This document shows positions 41,559-51,657 of a stretch of DNA of 64,000 nt, piece after piece (within the stretch, counting starts at the first letter, position 1; every line of letters starts with the position of its first letter). Below the pieces are notes generated by a model that was not told where the DNA came from, searched no databases, and saw only the letters and a list, made by a program, of their open reading frames with translations. The position numbers and the translations under genes were made by a program. This DNA comes from Paramesorhizobium deserti (GTDB lineage: Bacteria; Pseudomonadota; Alphaproteobacteria; Rhizobiales; Rhizobiaceae): NCBI RefSeq assembly GCF_001558695.1, contig NZ_LNTU01000034.1, positions 372,001-436,000 on the forward strand, read 5' to 3'.

Positions 41559-42941
41559 TCACGTCTCCCTCTCCACCGCCGGATAGGGCGTTCCCGCAAG
41601 GATCGCCAGTCCGGCGAGGAAGAAGGCGATCAGCACCGCCATGCCGAGGCGCGGCGAACCGCTCAATGCCGTCACGCTCGCCACCAGGAAGGGCGCGACG
41701 AAGCTCGTCGCCCTCCCGGCGAGCGCATAGATGCCGAAATAGCGCCCCGCCTCCTCGGCGCTGACGCTGCGCGCCAGATAGGAGCGCGACGAGGCCTGCA
41801 CCGGGCCGAAGGCGATGCCGATCAGGATGCCGAAGACCAGATAGGCTTTCTCGGCTGATGTGGCGAACAATCCGCCGTTGTCCTCGCTGGAAAAGCGCAA
41901 AGCACCGAACAATGTATAGTCCGTCCCGGTGGAGACGATGCCGACGGTCGCGATGAAGAGCAGCACCAGCGACAGGATCACCACCGCCTTCGAGCCGAAA
42001 AGCGTGTCCATTCGGCTTGCCGCCAGGCATCCGAAGATCGCCACGACATTGAGGATGATCCCGAAAAGCCCGATCTCGGTGATCGACCAGCCGAACATCG
42101 CGGCGGCAAACCCGCCGCCCAGCGCCAAGAGCGCATTGACGCCATCCTGATAGATCATCCGGGCGATGAGAAACCGAAAAATGCCGGCCCGCTGCCGCAC
42201 TTCCCCGAGCGTCGCCTTGAGCTCGCTCAAGCCCCGCCTCACGGCTGCACGGAGCGGCAACCCCTTCTCGCCATCCGGCGTGAACAGGAACATCGGCAGG
42301 ATGAAGACGAAATACCAGAGCGCGGAGATCGGCCCTGCCACCCGCGCATCCTCTCCCTTCGCCGGATCGAGGCCGAACAGCGGATCGAGGCCGAACAGCG
42401 TCTTTCCCGTCTGTGGCGAGGCGGCAAGGAAAGCCACGATGAAGATCAGCACGATCATGCCGCCGAGATAGCCGAGCCCCCAGGCGATGTTGGAGATGCG
42501 GCCGATCTCATCCTTCGAGACGAGCCGCGGCATCATGGAATCGTTGAAGACGATGGAAAACTCCGCCGCCACGGAAGCCATGGAAAAGGCGGCCAGAACC
42601 CAGAAGAGGCTGGAGCCGGGCGCGGCGAACCACAGAAGCGACAGACTGACGATCTTGATCACCGCGAAGAAGCCGATCCACGGCTTGCGAACGCCGGTCT
42701 GATCAGCGATGGAGCCTAGAACGGGCGAAAGAAGGGCGATGACGAAACCCGCTGCCGCAACGGCATATCCCCATGCGGCTTGGCCCACCGCCGGATCGGC
42801 AGCCATCCGCGAGATGAAATAGGGCCCGAAGATGAATGTGGTGACGACGGTGAAGAAGGGTTGGGCTGCCCAGTCGAACAGCATCCAGCCCCATATGCCG
42901 CGCCTTGTCGCCGGCGCGTGCATTGTTTCGGTGATAGCCAC
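41559..42941 (-). CDS. MFS transporter of the UMF1/Atg22-like family
   Basis: 460 aa with about 12 hydrophobic segments. WGWMLFDWAAQPFFTVVTTF and FNDSMMPRLVSKDEIGRISN are typical of the UMF1/Atg22-like group (PF11700), whose yeast member exports amino acids from the vacuole. Bacterial substrates are unknown. An internal 18-bp tandem duplication (42363-42398) gives FGLDPLFGLDP in a loop. The first codon is GTG 42941; ATG 42923 is a possible later start. Confidence 0.85.
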   Translation of the reverse strand: MAITETMHAPATRRGIWGWMLFDWAAQPFFTVVTTFIFGPYFISRMAADPAVGQAAWGYAVAAAGFVIALLSPVLGSIADQTGVRKPWIGFFAVIKIVSLSLLWFAAPGSSLFWVLAAFSMASVAAEFSIVFNDSMMPRLVSKDEIGRISNIAWGLGYLGGMIVLIFIVAFLAASPQTGKTLFGLDPLFGLDPAKGEDARVAGPISALWYFVFILPMFLFTPDGEKGLPLRAAVRRGLSELKATLGEVRQRAGIFRFLIARMIYQDGVNALLALGGGFAAAMFGWSITEIGLFGIILNVVAIFGCLAASRMDTLFGSKAVVILSLVLLFIATVGIVSTGTDYTLFGALRFSSEDNGGLFATSAEKAYLVFGILIGIAFGPVQASSRSYLARSVSAEEAGRYFGIYALAGRATSFVAPFLVASVTALSGSPRLGMAVLIAFFLAGLAILAGTPYPAVERET

Positions 42942-43021
42942 GGCTCCCCTTCCCTCTTGCGAGTACGTTGACGGGACAGAGGGGCGCGCCTCGTGATTCC
43001 GTTAAACAGGAACCTGCCAAA

Positions 43022-46000
43022 TTACCCCGCCAGATCAGACATCAATCCAGCCGCCACCGCAAGCCGCGAAACGGTGAGGTCGCCGCCTTCCGCCAGCACG
43101 GTCATGCGCTGGCGTATCGCCTCGACCTGCATGCTGCCGCTGTCGAGCCAAATCGCCGCCGGGTTCTTTTCTTCGCCGAAGCGCGTCAGCGCCGCGATGG
43201 TGATCGCCCGCGTCGCCTGGGCGATCGTGTCGTTGGCCCGGGCCAGCGCCATCCCGTCATAATAGTCGGTGATGGGAATGGCACGCGCCGCCTCCTCGAT
43301 CCGGGCGATGCGGAAGGCTTCGGTGATGGTGAAATAGGCCTTCGCCGCCGCGATGAGATCCGACTTCGAGCGATAGGCGATGAGCGCGATATCCGGCACG
43401 ACGGACGCGATCTGCAGCCGCGCAAGCCGGGCGGCGAGATCGGCAGGCGCTCCCTTTTCCGTAAAGCGCGCCGTATCGTCGGCGATGACGCCCGCCATGA
43501 ACTCCGGCATCAGCTTGCCGAGACGCGGCTCGAGCACGCGGCGGGCATTGCAGATCGCCTCGACGAATTCAGCGAGCGTGGCATTGGAGGTGTCATTGCG
43601 CAGCACCCAGGCGGTCGTCCAGTGCAGCATGCGCGAGACCTCGGCATAGAACTCGTTCTGCACCGAACCTGGCACCTTGTTGTCGAGCTTGTCGATGGCG
43701 TCGAACAGGCTGTCCAGCTCGAAGCCGTCGCGCACCGCCACATAGGCGCGCAGGATTTCCGCCGGCGCCTTGCCCGTCATGTCCTGCAGCCGGTTGACGA
43801 AGGTCGGCCCGCCGCGGTTGATCGCATCATTGCCGAGAAGCGTGGCGATGATCTCGCGCCGCAGCCGGTGGCCCTCTATCTCCGGCGCATAGGTCTTGGT
43901 CATACGCTTCGGGAAATAACCGAAGAGTTCCGGCTGGAAATAGGAATCATCCGGCAGATCGCTTTTGACGATCTGGTCTACCAGCACCAGTTTGGCATAG
44001 GCGAGCAGGACGGCGAGCTCCGGACGGGTGAGCGCCAGCCCGCGCGCTTCCCTCTCGCCCAGCGCCTGGTCGTCGGGCAGGGTCTCGACCTTGCGGTCGA
44101 GCAGCTTCTGCCTTTCGAGATCCGCCATGAACCGCGCCTGATAGGGCAGGTCGGCAAGCCCGCGCCGCTCCACCAGCGAGATCGCCAGCGTCTGCAGGTA
44201 ATTGTTGCGCAGCACCAGCGCCGCAACCTCGTCGGTCATCGCCGCAAGCAGCTTGTTGCGCGCCGGACGCTGCAATTTGCCCGAGCGCATCGCCGCGGCA
44301 AGCGCGATCTTGATATTGACCTCGACGTCGGAAGTGTTGACGCCTGCCGAATTGTCGATCGCATCGGAGTTGCACCGGCCGCCGGCCAGGCTGAACTCGA
44401 TGCGGCCGCGCTGGGTGACGCCGAGATTGGCGCCCTCGCCGATCACCTTGGCCCGCACCTCGCTTCCCGTGATGCGGATTGCGTCATTGGCGCGGTCGCC
44501 CACCTGCGCGTCGCTTTCGGTGCTGGCGCGCACATAGGTGCCGATGCCGCCGAACCACAGGAGATCGACCGGCGCCTTCAGGATCGCATTGATGAGCTCC
44601 AGCGGCGTCATTGTCGTTTTGCCGGCAAGGCCGAGCGCCTGCGCGGCCTGCGGCGATAGCGTGATCGTCTTCTGCGAGCGCGAATAGACGCCGCCGCCCG
44701 CCGACAGCTTCGAGCGGTCATAATCCTGCCAGCTCGAGCGCGGCAGATCGAACAGACGCTGCCGCTCGGCGATGGCGACCGCCGGGTCGGGATCCGGATC
44801 GATGAAGATGTCGCGATGGTCGAAGGCGGCGATGAGCTTCGTCTGGCTGGAAAGCAGCATGCCGTTGCCGAAGACGTCGCCCGACATGTCGCCCACGCCG
44901 ACGACCGTGAACGGCGTCGTCTGGATATCTGTGTCCATCTCGCGGAAATGCCGCTTCACCGCCTCCCACGCGCCGCGCGCGGTGATGCCCATCTTCTTGT
45001 GGTCGTAACCCGCCGAACCGCCGGAGGCGAAGGCATCGTCGAGCCAGAAATCATGGGACTGGCTGATGGCGTTCGCCGTGTCGGAGAATGTCGCGGTGCC
45101 TTTGTCGGCGGCAACGACGAAATAAGGATCGTCCGTATCATGCCGTATCACGTTCTGCGGCGGCACCACATGATCGCCATGGATATTGTCGGTGACGGAA
45201 AGAAGCGTCGAGATGAAAATGATATAGGCTTGGCGCCCTGCCTCGAAGAAGGCGTTGCGGTCGCCGCCCGTCGGCAGGTGCTTCGGATAGAAGCCGCCCT
45301 TCGCGCCGACCGGCACGATCACCGCGTTCTTGACCTGCTGTGCCTTGACGAGACCCAGCACTTCCGTGCGGTAATCCTGCGCGCGATCCGACCAGCGAAT
45401 ACCGCCGCGCGCCACCGGACCAAAGCGCAGATGCACGCCCTCGACCTCCGGCCCGTAAACGAATATCTCGCGATAGGGGCGCGGCTCCGGCAAACCCTCC
45501 ACCACACGCGGATTGAGCTTAAAGGCAAAAGTCACCCGCGGCGAGCCGTCCGCCTCGGGCGCAAAGACATTGGTGCGCAGCGTCGCCTCGATCAGATTGA
45601 GGAAGCGGCGCACGATCTGATCGTCGTCGAGGCTCGGGACCGATTGCAGCTCCTTGTCGATGGCGTCGCGGATACTCTTTTCCGCACCGGCCTTGACGTC
45701 CTCGCCAGCGCGCGCCGGGTTGAACCTGAGATCGAACAGGCTGTGGAGATTGCGCGCGATATCGGGATAACGATTGAGCGCGGCGGCGATGAAGCCCTGC
45801 GAATAGGCGATCCCCGCCTGCTGCAGATAACGGCCATAGGCGCGCAGGATCATGATCTCGCGTGCCGAAAGCCGCGCCGTCTGCACCAGCGCGTTGTAGC
45901 CGTCATTGTCGGATGCACCGTCCCATACCGAGCGGAACGCCTCCTCGAGCAGCGCGCCGTCATCGCCCAGATCCACGGGGACGCCGAAGGCATTGACGAG

Positions 46001-47833
46001 CTGCATGTCGTGCACATGCACCTTCGTCCCGTCGGCGCCCGGAAGCTCGAAGGTCTGCTCGCTGATGACCCGGAAGCCCATATTCTCAAGCAGCGGCACG
46101 CGCCGCGACAGCGCTACCGCCGCACCGTAGTGATAGATTTTCAGCGATGCCGCGTCCGGCCCATCGGCATGATGCTTGTAGAAATCGACATAAAGCGGAT
46201 TTTCCGTCGAGAGCGCTGCAATGCGCTCGGCATCGACCAGCGCTTCATCAGGAGTGAAACTCTCGCGATAGGAATCGGGAAAGCCCGACGCCAGCGCAGC
46301 GATATTGACATCGCCGACGATAGGCAGACCGGCGAAGCTTTCCGCCGCCTCCTGGACCGCATCCTCCCAGGTGCGCACAATGGCGCGGATTTCCGCCTCC
46401 AACGTTTCGCGCGGAACCTCCGGCACGGCGCCCTCGTCGCGGCGGATGATGAAATGAACACGCGTCAGCGTTCCCTCGGGGAAAGAGGGCTGGAAATCGA
46501 TGCTCTGCCCGTTATAGACGCGCATCAGATATTGGCTGATCTTCTCGCGGACGATCGAATCATAGCGGTCGCGCGGCACATAGACCAGGACGGAAACGAA
46601 GCGCCCGAACGGATCGACGCGCGGCAAGGCACGCACGCGCGGACGCTCGCCCAGCGCAAGGATGTTTTCCGCATTGGCCCCCAGCGTGTTGACATCGACC
46701 TGAAAGAGTTCATCGCGGGGATAGTCTTCCAGCACATTGATCAGCGCCTTGCCGGAATGGTCCTGCGGGTTGAACCCCAGCCGCTTGATGACCGCGTCCA
46801 CCTTCGGGCGCAGGAAAGGGATCTTGAGGACGGAGCGCGTATAGGCGGTAGAGGTAAAGAGGCCGACGAACCGCAATTCGCCCACGACCTCGCCCTTATC
46901 ATTGAACTGCTTGATCCCGACATAGTCGAGATAACCGCGCCGGTGCACCCTTGAGCGGGTATTCGCCTTGGTGACGATCAGCGCCTCCGGTCCCTCGAGG
47001 AAGGCTAGCGTCTCGCTCGTCGCCGTCGTGCCGGTCTCGCCGCGGCGCAGCACGCGCACCGCGGGATCGCTCAGTATGCCCAATTGCGGCTTGTCGGCAT
47101 GGACGAGCTCGCGCTTCTTGCCCTTGCGCCTGTAGTCATATTCCCGCATGCCGAGGAATGTGAAATTGTCGTCGCGCAGCCATTCGAGGAATTCAATGGC
47201 TTCCGCTACATTCTTCTTCTTTCCGGGCGGGGGATTGGTCTTATAGGCCTCGATCGCCTCGTCGAGACGCGCCAGCATCGGCTTCCAGTCCCGAACGGCC
47301 GCACGCACCTGGCCGAGCACCGTCTTCAGGGACGAAGCCAGCTCCTCGCGCGCCGCCTTGTCGAGCATCGGCAGGTGGATCTGCATGACGCTGACCCGGT
47401 TTGTCCCCGCAGGTTCGTGGCCGGCGGACGCCTCGCCATGAACGACGACGCCGTTTTCGCCATGCATCACGTCGAGCACGGGATGCAGCACCAGATAGAT
47501 GGTGCTGGTCCGCTGATTGATTTCGCCCAATACCGAATCGAGCAGGAAGGGCATGTTGTCGTTGATCAGCGTAACGATCGTCACCGGCCGTCCGGCGCGA
47601 AGCACATCGTTCTTGCCGTTGACGGAAACGACGCTCTTCCCGTCGCGGTGCCTGGAGAGTTCCACCAAGGCCAACCGGGCCGATTCCTCCAGGGCTGCGG
47701 TGTCATATTCGGCCAGATCTTCCGGCGGGGCCCATTCGAAAAGCAGGGCTGCGAAATCCTTCAATCCCTCCTTTTTGCTCGATTTGGTCCTGACTGCCCC
47801 GACTTCCCGTTCCTGCCTGGCTGACACTTCCAT
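43022..47833 (-). CDS. gdhZ: NAD-specific glutamate dehydrogenase, large form
   Basis: Oxidative deamination of glutamate to 2-oxoglutarate. About 1603 aa, the length class of the 180-kDa alphaproteobacterial enzymes. The long N-terminal part holds regulatory ACT-like regions; the catalytic Glu/Leu/Phe/Val-dehydrogenase core lies in the middle (KGGFYPKHLP, VVGVGDMSGDVFGNGMLLS); the C-terminal ~400 residues are helical. Start: ATG 47833 follows GGGAG by 1 base; GTG 47827, two codons on, has better spacing and is an equal candidate. The open frame further upstream lacks a ribosome site. Confidence 0.95.
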   Translation of the reverse strand: MEVSARQEREVGAVRTKSSKKEGLKDFAALLFEWAPPEDLAEYDTAALEESARLALVELSRHRDGKSVVSVNGKNDVLRAGRPVTIVTLINDNMPFLLDSVLGEINQRTSTIYLVLHPVLDVMHGENGVVVHGEASAGHEPAGTNRVSVMQIHLPMLDKAAREELASSLKTVLGQVRAAVRDWKPMLARLDEAIEAYKTNPPPGKKKNVAEAIEFLEWLRDDNFTFLGMREYDYRRKGKKRELVHADKPQLGILSDPAVRVLRRGETGTTATSETLAFLEGPEALIVTKANTRSRVHRRGYLDYVGIKQFNDKGEVVGELRFVGLFTSTAYTRSVLKIPFLRPKVDAVIKRLGFNPQDHSGKALINVLEDYPRDELFQVDVNTLGANAENILALGERPRVRALPRVDPFGRFVSVLVYVPRDRYDSIVREKISQYLMRVYNGQSIDFQPSFPEGTLTRVHFIIRRDEGAVPEVPRETLEAEIRAIVRTWEDAVQEAAESFAGLPIVGDVNIAALASGFPDSYRESFTPDEALVDAERIAALSTENPLYVDFYKHHADGPDAASLKIYHYGAAVALSRRVPLLENMGFRVISEQTFELPGADGTKVHVHDMQLVNAFGVPVDLGDDGALLEEAFRSVWDGASDNDGYNALVQTARLSAREIMILRAYGRYLQQAGIAYSQGFIAAALNRYPDIARNLHSLFDLRFNPARAGEDVKAGAEKSIRDAIDKELQSVPSLDDDQIVRRFLNLIEATLRTNVFAPEADGSPRVTFAFKLNPRVVEGLPEPRPYREIFVYGPEVEGVHLRFGPVARGGIRWSDRAQDYRTEVLGLVKAQQVKNAVIVPVGAKGGFYPKHLPTGGDRNAFFEAGRQAYIIFISTLLSVTDNIHGDHVVPPQNVIRHDTDDPYFVVAADKGTATFSDTANAISQSHDFWLDDAFASGGSAGYDHKKMGITARGAWEAVKRHFREMDTDIQTTPFTVVGVGDMSGDVFGNGMLLSSQTKLIAAFDHRDIFIDPDPDPAVAIAERQRLFDLPRSSWQDYDRSKLSAGGGVYSRSQKTITLSPQAAQALGLAGKTTMTPLELINAILKAPVDLLWFGGIGTYVRASTESDAQVGDRANDAIRITGSEVRAKVIGEGANLGVTQRGRIEFSLAGGRCNSDAIDNSAGVNTSDVEVNIKIALAAAMRSGKLQRPARNKLLAAMTDEVAALVLRNNYLQTLAISLVERRGLADLPYQARFMADLERQKLLDRKVETLPDDQALGEREARGLALTRPELAVLLAYAKLVLVDQIVKSDLPDDSYFQPELFGYFPKRMTKTYAPEIEGHRLRREIIATLLGNDAINRGGPTFVNRLQDMTGKAPAEILRAYVAVRDGFELDSLFDAIDKLDNKVPGSVQNEFYAEVSRMLHWTTAWVLRNDTSNATLAEFVEAICNARRVLEPRLGKLMPEFMAGVIADDTARFTEKGAPADLAARLARLQIASVVPDIALIAYRSKSDLIAAAKAYFTITEAFRIARIEEAARAIPITDYYDGMALARANDTIAQATRAITIAALTRFGEEKNPAAIWLDSGSMQVEAIRQRMTVLAEGGDLTVSRLAVAAGLMSDLAG

Positions 47834-48031
47834 ACTCCCGTGGGAAAGAAATTTTCGGCAACCTATCAGATAGGCTTCCATTTGCGACCACAAACTGCCT
47901 TCGCAGAGTGAATTTGCCATGACAAAGCGATAAAATGCGGCAAAAAACATCCGCCAAGGGAGAAAATTACGTGCGGAACAGGCGAATTATCGCATTCGAG
48001 CTGCAATTTCGTCATTTCGGGCGATCCGCCC

Positions 48032-48667
48032 TCACAATTCGACCAGATGATCGCTGAGCTCGTTGGGCTTGCCGTCCGTGGGCGGGAAATGCCGGGCCAG
48101 CAGCTCGCCGGCCTTGCCGATCGCGGCCACGTATCCGTCGGCCACCGCCTGGCGCGAGGCGTGGTCGGTGAGGGTGGCGACGATGCCGTTCCACTCCTCC
48201 TGCTCGACCTTGGCATTGATGCCCGCATCGGCCACCACCTCGGCATAGTGTTCGGCAAGCGAGACGAACAGGAGAACGCCGGTGCGCTCCGAGGTGATGT
48301 GGACGTTGCGTGCCAGAAACTGCTGGACCGCATTGAGATGAGCGCGGCGGTAGCGGATGCGGTGCGGCACCAGCATGATACGGACCGACGGCGCCAGCCA
48401 GAGCACGAGCACGACGGAAATGAAGCCTGCCAGAATGGCGAGGCCGAAGACCGGCAGGGAAATGTCGAACCAGTACCAATGCGCCAGGAGAGCCGCGATG
48501 ATTGCCGCGATGATCACGCCGCAGGCGGCGACGAAACCGGCTGCGAAGAAATAATCATCGCTGCGGCGCGCCAGGACGGCATAGATCTCTCCATCCGTCT
48601 TTTCCTCCGCGATGCGGATAGCTTCCGCGATGCGGGCGTGATCGTCGGCACCAAGAAATTGCTGCAC
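48032..48667 (-). CDS. TPM-domain membrane protein
   Basis: 211 aa, GTG start with AGGAGAGGGGA upstream. The N-terminal segment (HARIAEAIRIAEEKTDGEIYAVLARRSDDY) and the region past the membrane segments (ERTGVLLFVSLAEHYAEVVAD) form the TPM (TLP18.3/Psb32/MOLO-1) fold. Two or three membrane segments lie between. It is last in an apparent operon with a second TPM protein and LemA. The trio recurs in bacteria; its role is not well defined. Confidence 0.82.
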   Translation of the reverse strand: MQQFLGADDHARIAEAIRIAEEKTDGEIYAVLARRSDDYFFAAGFVAACGVIIAAIIAALLAHWYWFDISLPVFGLAILAGFISVVLVLWLAPSVRIMLVPHRIRYRRAHLNAVQQFLARNVHITSERTGVLLFVSLAEHYAEVVADAGINAKVEQEEWNGIVATLTDHASRQAVADGYVAAIGKAGELLARHFPPTDGKPNELSDHLVEL

Positions 48668-48682
48668 GAAAATTCCCCTCTC

Positions 48683-49558
48683 CTACCAGCTTCCCGAAGC
48701 GCCGCCGCCGCCCGACGAGCCACCGCCGCCGGAAAATCCACCGCCGCCTGACCAGCCGCCACCACCACCGAAGCCACCGCCGCCGATCCAGATGCCGCCA
48801 CCGCCCAATCCGCCCATCGAGCCGCCCGAACGAGGGCCGCTCTGCATGCCAAGCCATTCGTATCGTCCCGGCCCGATCTTGCGGCCGAAGATCGGCGCCA
48901 GCAGCGCAAAGCCGAAACCACCGAAGAAGATGATGCCCCAGAAGGTGAGGAAGATCACCGAAATCCAGTCGATCCCCGAGCCGGAAGACTGCGCCTGCGC
49001 ATTGCGCTGCGCCCGCGCTTCGAAATCCGCCGCGTCGCCAGCCAGGACGGCCAATATGCCGTCGACGCCCTTGGAGATGCCGCCGGCATAGTCGCCCTGC
49101 CGGAAGGCCGGAATGACTGCCGTCCTGATGATGACGCTGGAGAGTGCGTCGGTCAGCGTGCCCTCGAGGCCGTAGCCGACCTCGATGCGCACCTTGCGGT
49201 CGTTCGGCGCGACCACGAGGAGGACACCGTTATTCTCTTTCTTCTGGCCAAGGGCCCAGCTGCGGAACAGCCTGTTCGAATAGGATTCGATGTCCTCGCC
49301 GCCAAGGCTCGGCACCGTGACGACCACCACCTGATCCGACGATTTCGCCTCGAAGGCGGCGAGCTTGTCATCGAGTGCGGCCCGCGTCTGCGGATCGATG
49401 ATGTTCGCGTCATCGACGACGCGTCCGGTCAGCGCAGGCAGCGGCGCATCCGCCGCCGCGACGGCGATGAAGGCGACGAGCATCATCACGATGCCCGTCG
49501 CCAGGCGGAGCCATTGGGCGGCGCCCCGGCCGATCGGCATCCCTGGGGTCAATGTCAC
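48683..49558 (-). CDS. TPM-domain secreted/membrane protein with Gly-rich tail (YgcG-like)
   Basis: 291 aa. An N-terminal signal-anchor, then the TPM domain (LTGRVVDDANIIDPQTRAALDDKL, SDQVVVVTVPSLGG, GVLLVVAPNDRKVRIEVGYGLEG), one membrane segment near 200-225 and a Gly/Ser-rich tail (SGGGGFSGGGGSSGGGGASG). TPM proteins have been linked to acid phosphatase activity and membrane quality control. GTG 49558 is taken as start; the ribosome site is weak. Sits directly after lemA. Confidence 0.85.
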   Translation of the reverse strand: MTLTPGMPIGRGAAQWLRLATGIVMMLVAFIAVAAADAPLPALTGRVVDDANIIDPQTRAALDDKLAAFEAKSSDQVVVVTVPSLGGEDIESYSNRLFRSWALGQKKENNGVLLVVAPNDRKVRIEVGYGLEGTLTDALSSVIIRTAVIPAFRQGDYAGGISKGVDGILAVLAGDAADFEARAQRNAQAQSSGSGIDWISVIFLTFWGIIFFGGFGFALLAPIFGRKIGPGRYEWLGMQSGPRSGGSMGGLGGGGIWIGGGGFGGGGGWSGGGGFSGGGGSSGGGGASGSW

Positions 49559-49572
49559 GGCAGCGATACCCG

Positions 49573-50196
49573 TCAGTTGTTGAAGTTTACCTTCGGCGCC
49601 TCTTGGGCCTGTTCACTGATGGTGAAGGTCGGCATCGGCTGCTTGTCGCGGAACCAGATGAGCCGCCACAGCATCGTCGGCAGGGTCTGCAGCGAGGTGT
49701 TGTAGACGCGGACCGCCTCGATATAGTCGCGCCGCGCGATCGCGATGCGGTTTTCCGTGCCCTCGAGCTGCGACTGAAGCGCCAGGAAATTCTGATTCGC
49801 CTTCAGATCGGGATAATTCTCGACCACCGCGAGCAGCCGCGACAGGGCGCCACTCAGATTGGCCTGATTCTGCTGGAACTGCTTGAACAGCTCCGGATTG
49901 TTGAGCATATCGGGCGTCACCTGCACCTGCGTCGCCTTGGCGCGCGCCTCGACCACGTCAGTCAGCGTATCCTTCTCATGCGCTGCATAGCCCTTGACCG
50001 TTTCCACCAAATTGGGAATGAGGTCCGTGCGGCGCTGATACTGGTTGAGCACCTCGCTCCAGGCGGCCTTGACCTGCTCCTCCTGAGTTGGGATGGTGTT
50101 GAAGCCGCATCCTGAGAGAAGCGGCGCCAGCATGGCGAGAAAAAGCGCAGCAAAGAGACGGCGGCCGGAAAGCCGCAGATTGGTAACAGCGGTCAT
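49573..50196 (-). CDS. lemA: LemA family lipoprotein
   Basis: 207 aa with a lipobox LLSGC (Cys about 30), so membrane-anchored by lipid. The LemA coiled-coil helix bundle is clear: QVKAAWSEVLNQYQRRTDLIPNLVETVKGYAAHE, ending with VRVYNTSLQTLPTMLW. First of the lemA-TPM-TPM set. Start ATG 50196 has GGGAG seven bases upstream. LemA proteins are scaffold-like; exact function unknown. Confidence 0.88.
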   Translation of the reverse strand: MTAVTNLRLSGRRLFAALFLAMLAPLLSGCGFNTIPTQEEQVKAAWSEVLNQYQRRTDLIPNLVETVKGYAAHEKDTLTDVVEARAKATQVQVTPDMLNNPELFKQFQQNQANLSGALSRLLAVVENYPDLKANQNFLALQSQLEGTENRIAIARRDYIEAVRVYNTSLQTLPTMLWRLIWFRDKQPMPTFTISEQAQEAPKVNFNN

Positions 50197-50408
50197 GCAT
50201 ATCTCCCGATAACGGCCCCCTGATATGGCCCATTGAGACAACTGGCAGTGCCATCCCCAGCACAGTAGTGCGAGAGTAATCATATTCGCGGATAAAGAAA
50301 ACAGCCAAGAACTTGCCCTGCCATTTGCTCTGTGAATGGAAAAGCCGCATGATGAAATCAATCAAAGCATTAAACGAGAATCAGAATCCTGTGGGAGAAA
50401 ATACGGCA

Positions 50409-50666
50409 ATGGTGGGAAACCGGAAGAGCGACAACAGGGAAACGGAATCCCGGCGCATCCTGGACAGGGTCGGCCGCGAATCGACAGCCGATCACGGCAT
50501 GGTTGCGCGCGGCGTCGAGCGGACGAAGAAGCATTTGTCCGCTGCCGATGCCGATCACGCCGACAGCATCGAATTATGGGGCACCCGCATAGGACGCGCC
50601 CTCGCCCTGCTTCTGATGGCGGCTGCAATCATCTGGCTTCTGGTCTATATTGCTGGAACGGCTTGA
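50409..50666 (+). CDS. Small tail-anchored protein, unknown
   Basis: 85 aa from ATG 50409: an Arg/Glu-rich N-terminal half (NRKSDNRETESRRILDRVGRES), a middle with KKHLSAADADHADSIELWG and one C-terminal membrane segment (ALALLLMAAAIIWLLVYIAG). GGGAGA lies 10 bases upstream. Earlier ATGs at 50349/50352 in the same frame are less supported. I recall such a protein next to lemA or pdxY in rhizobia without a name. No function can be given. Confidence 0.55.
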   Translation: MVGNRKSDNRETESRRILDRVGRESTADHGMVARGVERTKKHLSAADADHADSIELWGTRIGRALALLLMAAAIIWLLVYIAGTA

Positions 50667-50720
50667 GATGCCGCACCCTATCTTCCAAGACGCCCTGATA
50701 CCTCCTGCGAGCACCAGTTG

Positions 50721-51605
50721 ATGAACCATTCCGAAGCGTCAGACGCAAACGCCGTCATCGTGATCTCCAGCCATGTCGTGCGCGGTTCGGTGGGCAACCG
50801 CGCCGCCGTTTTCGCGCTGGAAACGCTCGGCCATCCCGTATGGGCGGTGCCGACGGTGATCCTGCCATGGCACCCGGGCCACGGTCCTGCCAAGCGCATC
50901 ATTCCCGAGGAACAGCAATTCGACGATCTCATCGCCGATCTGGAGCGGGCGCCCTGGCTGGGCGAAGTCGGCGCGGTGCTATCAGGCTATCTCGGCCAAG
51001 CTTTGCAGGCCGCAAGCATTGCGAGGCTCGTCAAGGCCGTCAAGGCAAGGAACCCGCGCGCCTGTTATCTCTGCGATCCCGTCATCGGCGACGAAAAGGG
51101 GCTTTATGTCCCCGAAGCGACGGCAATCGCCATCCGCGACCAGTTGATGCCGCTTGCCGATATCGCCGCGCCTAATCGCTTCGAGCTCTCCTGGCTGACC
51201 GGCGTACCGCTGGAAGACAACAGGGCGATCATGGAAGCAGCCCTTGAAGCCGGCCCCGCCACCATGCTCGTCACATCGGCCGTCCCGATGATGGCCGGCA
51301 GCACCGGCAATATCCTGTTGACGCCGACATTGGCGATAATGGCCGAACACCGCCACGTCGACGGACCGACGAACGGCCTGGGCGATCTGACCTCCGCGAT
51401 CTTTCTTGCCCGCACCATGGCTGGCCAACCGCCGGAAAAGATCTTGCAGGGAACGACTGCGGCGGTTTTCGAGATCATGGCCCGCGCCGCCAAGCGCGGC
51501 GCCGACGAACTGATGCTGGAAGCTGATGCATCGAGCCTGTCGACACCGATGGCCATGGTGCAGATCCGCAGGCTCATGCATCCGACCAAGGGGCTGAGGG
51601 TGTGA
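50721..51605 (+). CDS. pdxY: Pyridoxal kinase
   Basis: ATP-dependent phosphorylation of pyridoxal in the salvage of vitamin B6. 294 aa from ATG 50721 (a TTG one codon earlier is possible). VISSHVVRGSVGNRAAVFALE is the PdxK/PdxY opening, CDPVIGDEKGLYVPE binds substrate, and the anion-hole Asp is in GPTNGLGDLTSAIF. Fits with yggS elsewhere in the window, the PLP carrier, though they are not linked. Follows the small anchored protein by 54 bp. Confidence 0.93.
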   Translation: MNHSEASDANAVIVISSHVVRGSVGNRAAVFALETLGHPVWAVPTVILPWHPGHGPAKRIIPEEQQFDDLIADLERAPWLGEVGAVLSGYLGQALQAASIARLVKAVKARNPRACYLCDPVIGDEKGLYVPEATAIAIRDQLMPLADIAAPNRFELSWLTGVPLEDNRAIMEAALEAGPATMLVTSAVPMMAGSTGNILLTPTLAIMAEHRHVDGPTNGLGDLTSAIFLARTMAGQPPEKILQGTTAAVFEIMARAAKRGADELMLEADASSLSTPMAMVQIRRLMHPTKGLRV

Positions 51606-51657
51606 TAGCTGTTTCTAGACGATTGATCTTCTTCTTGAGCGGAGCTATGCCACGAGC

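Noticed and set aside
44816-46954. 712-codon open frame on the plus strand
   Set aside because: Antisense of the NAD-glutamate dehydrogenase gene, Arg/His-rich composition typical of shadow frames.
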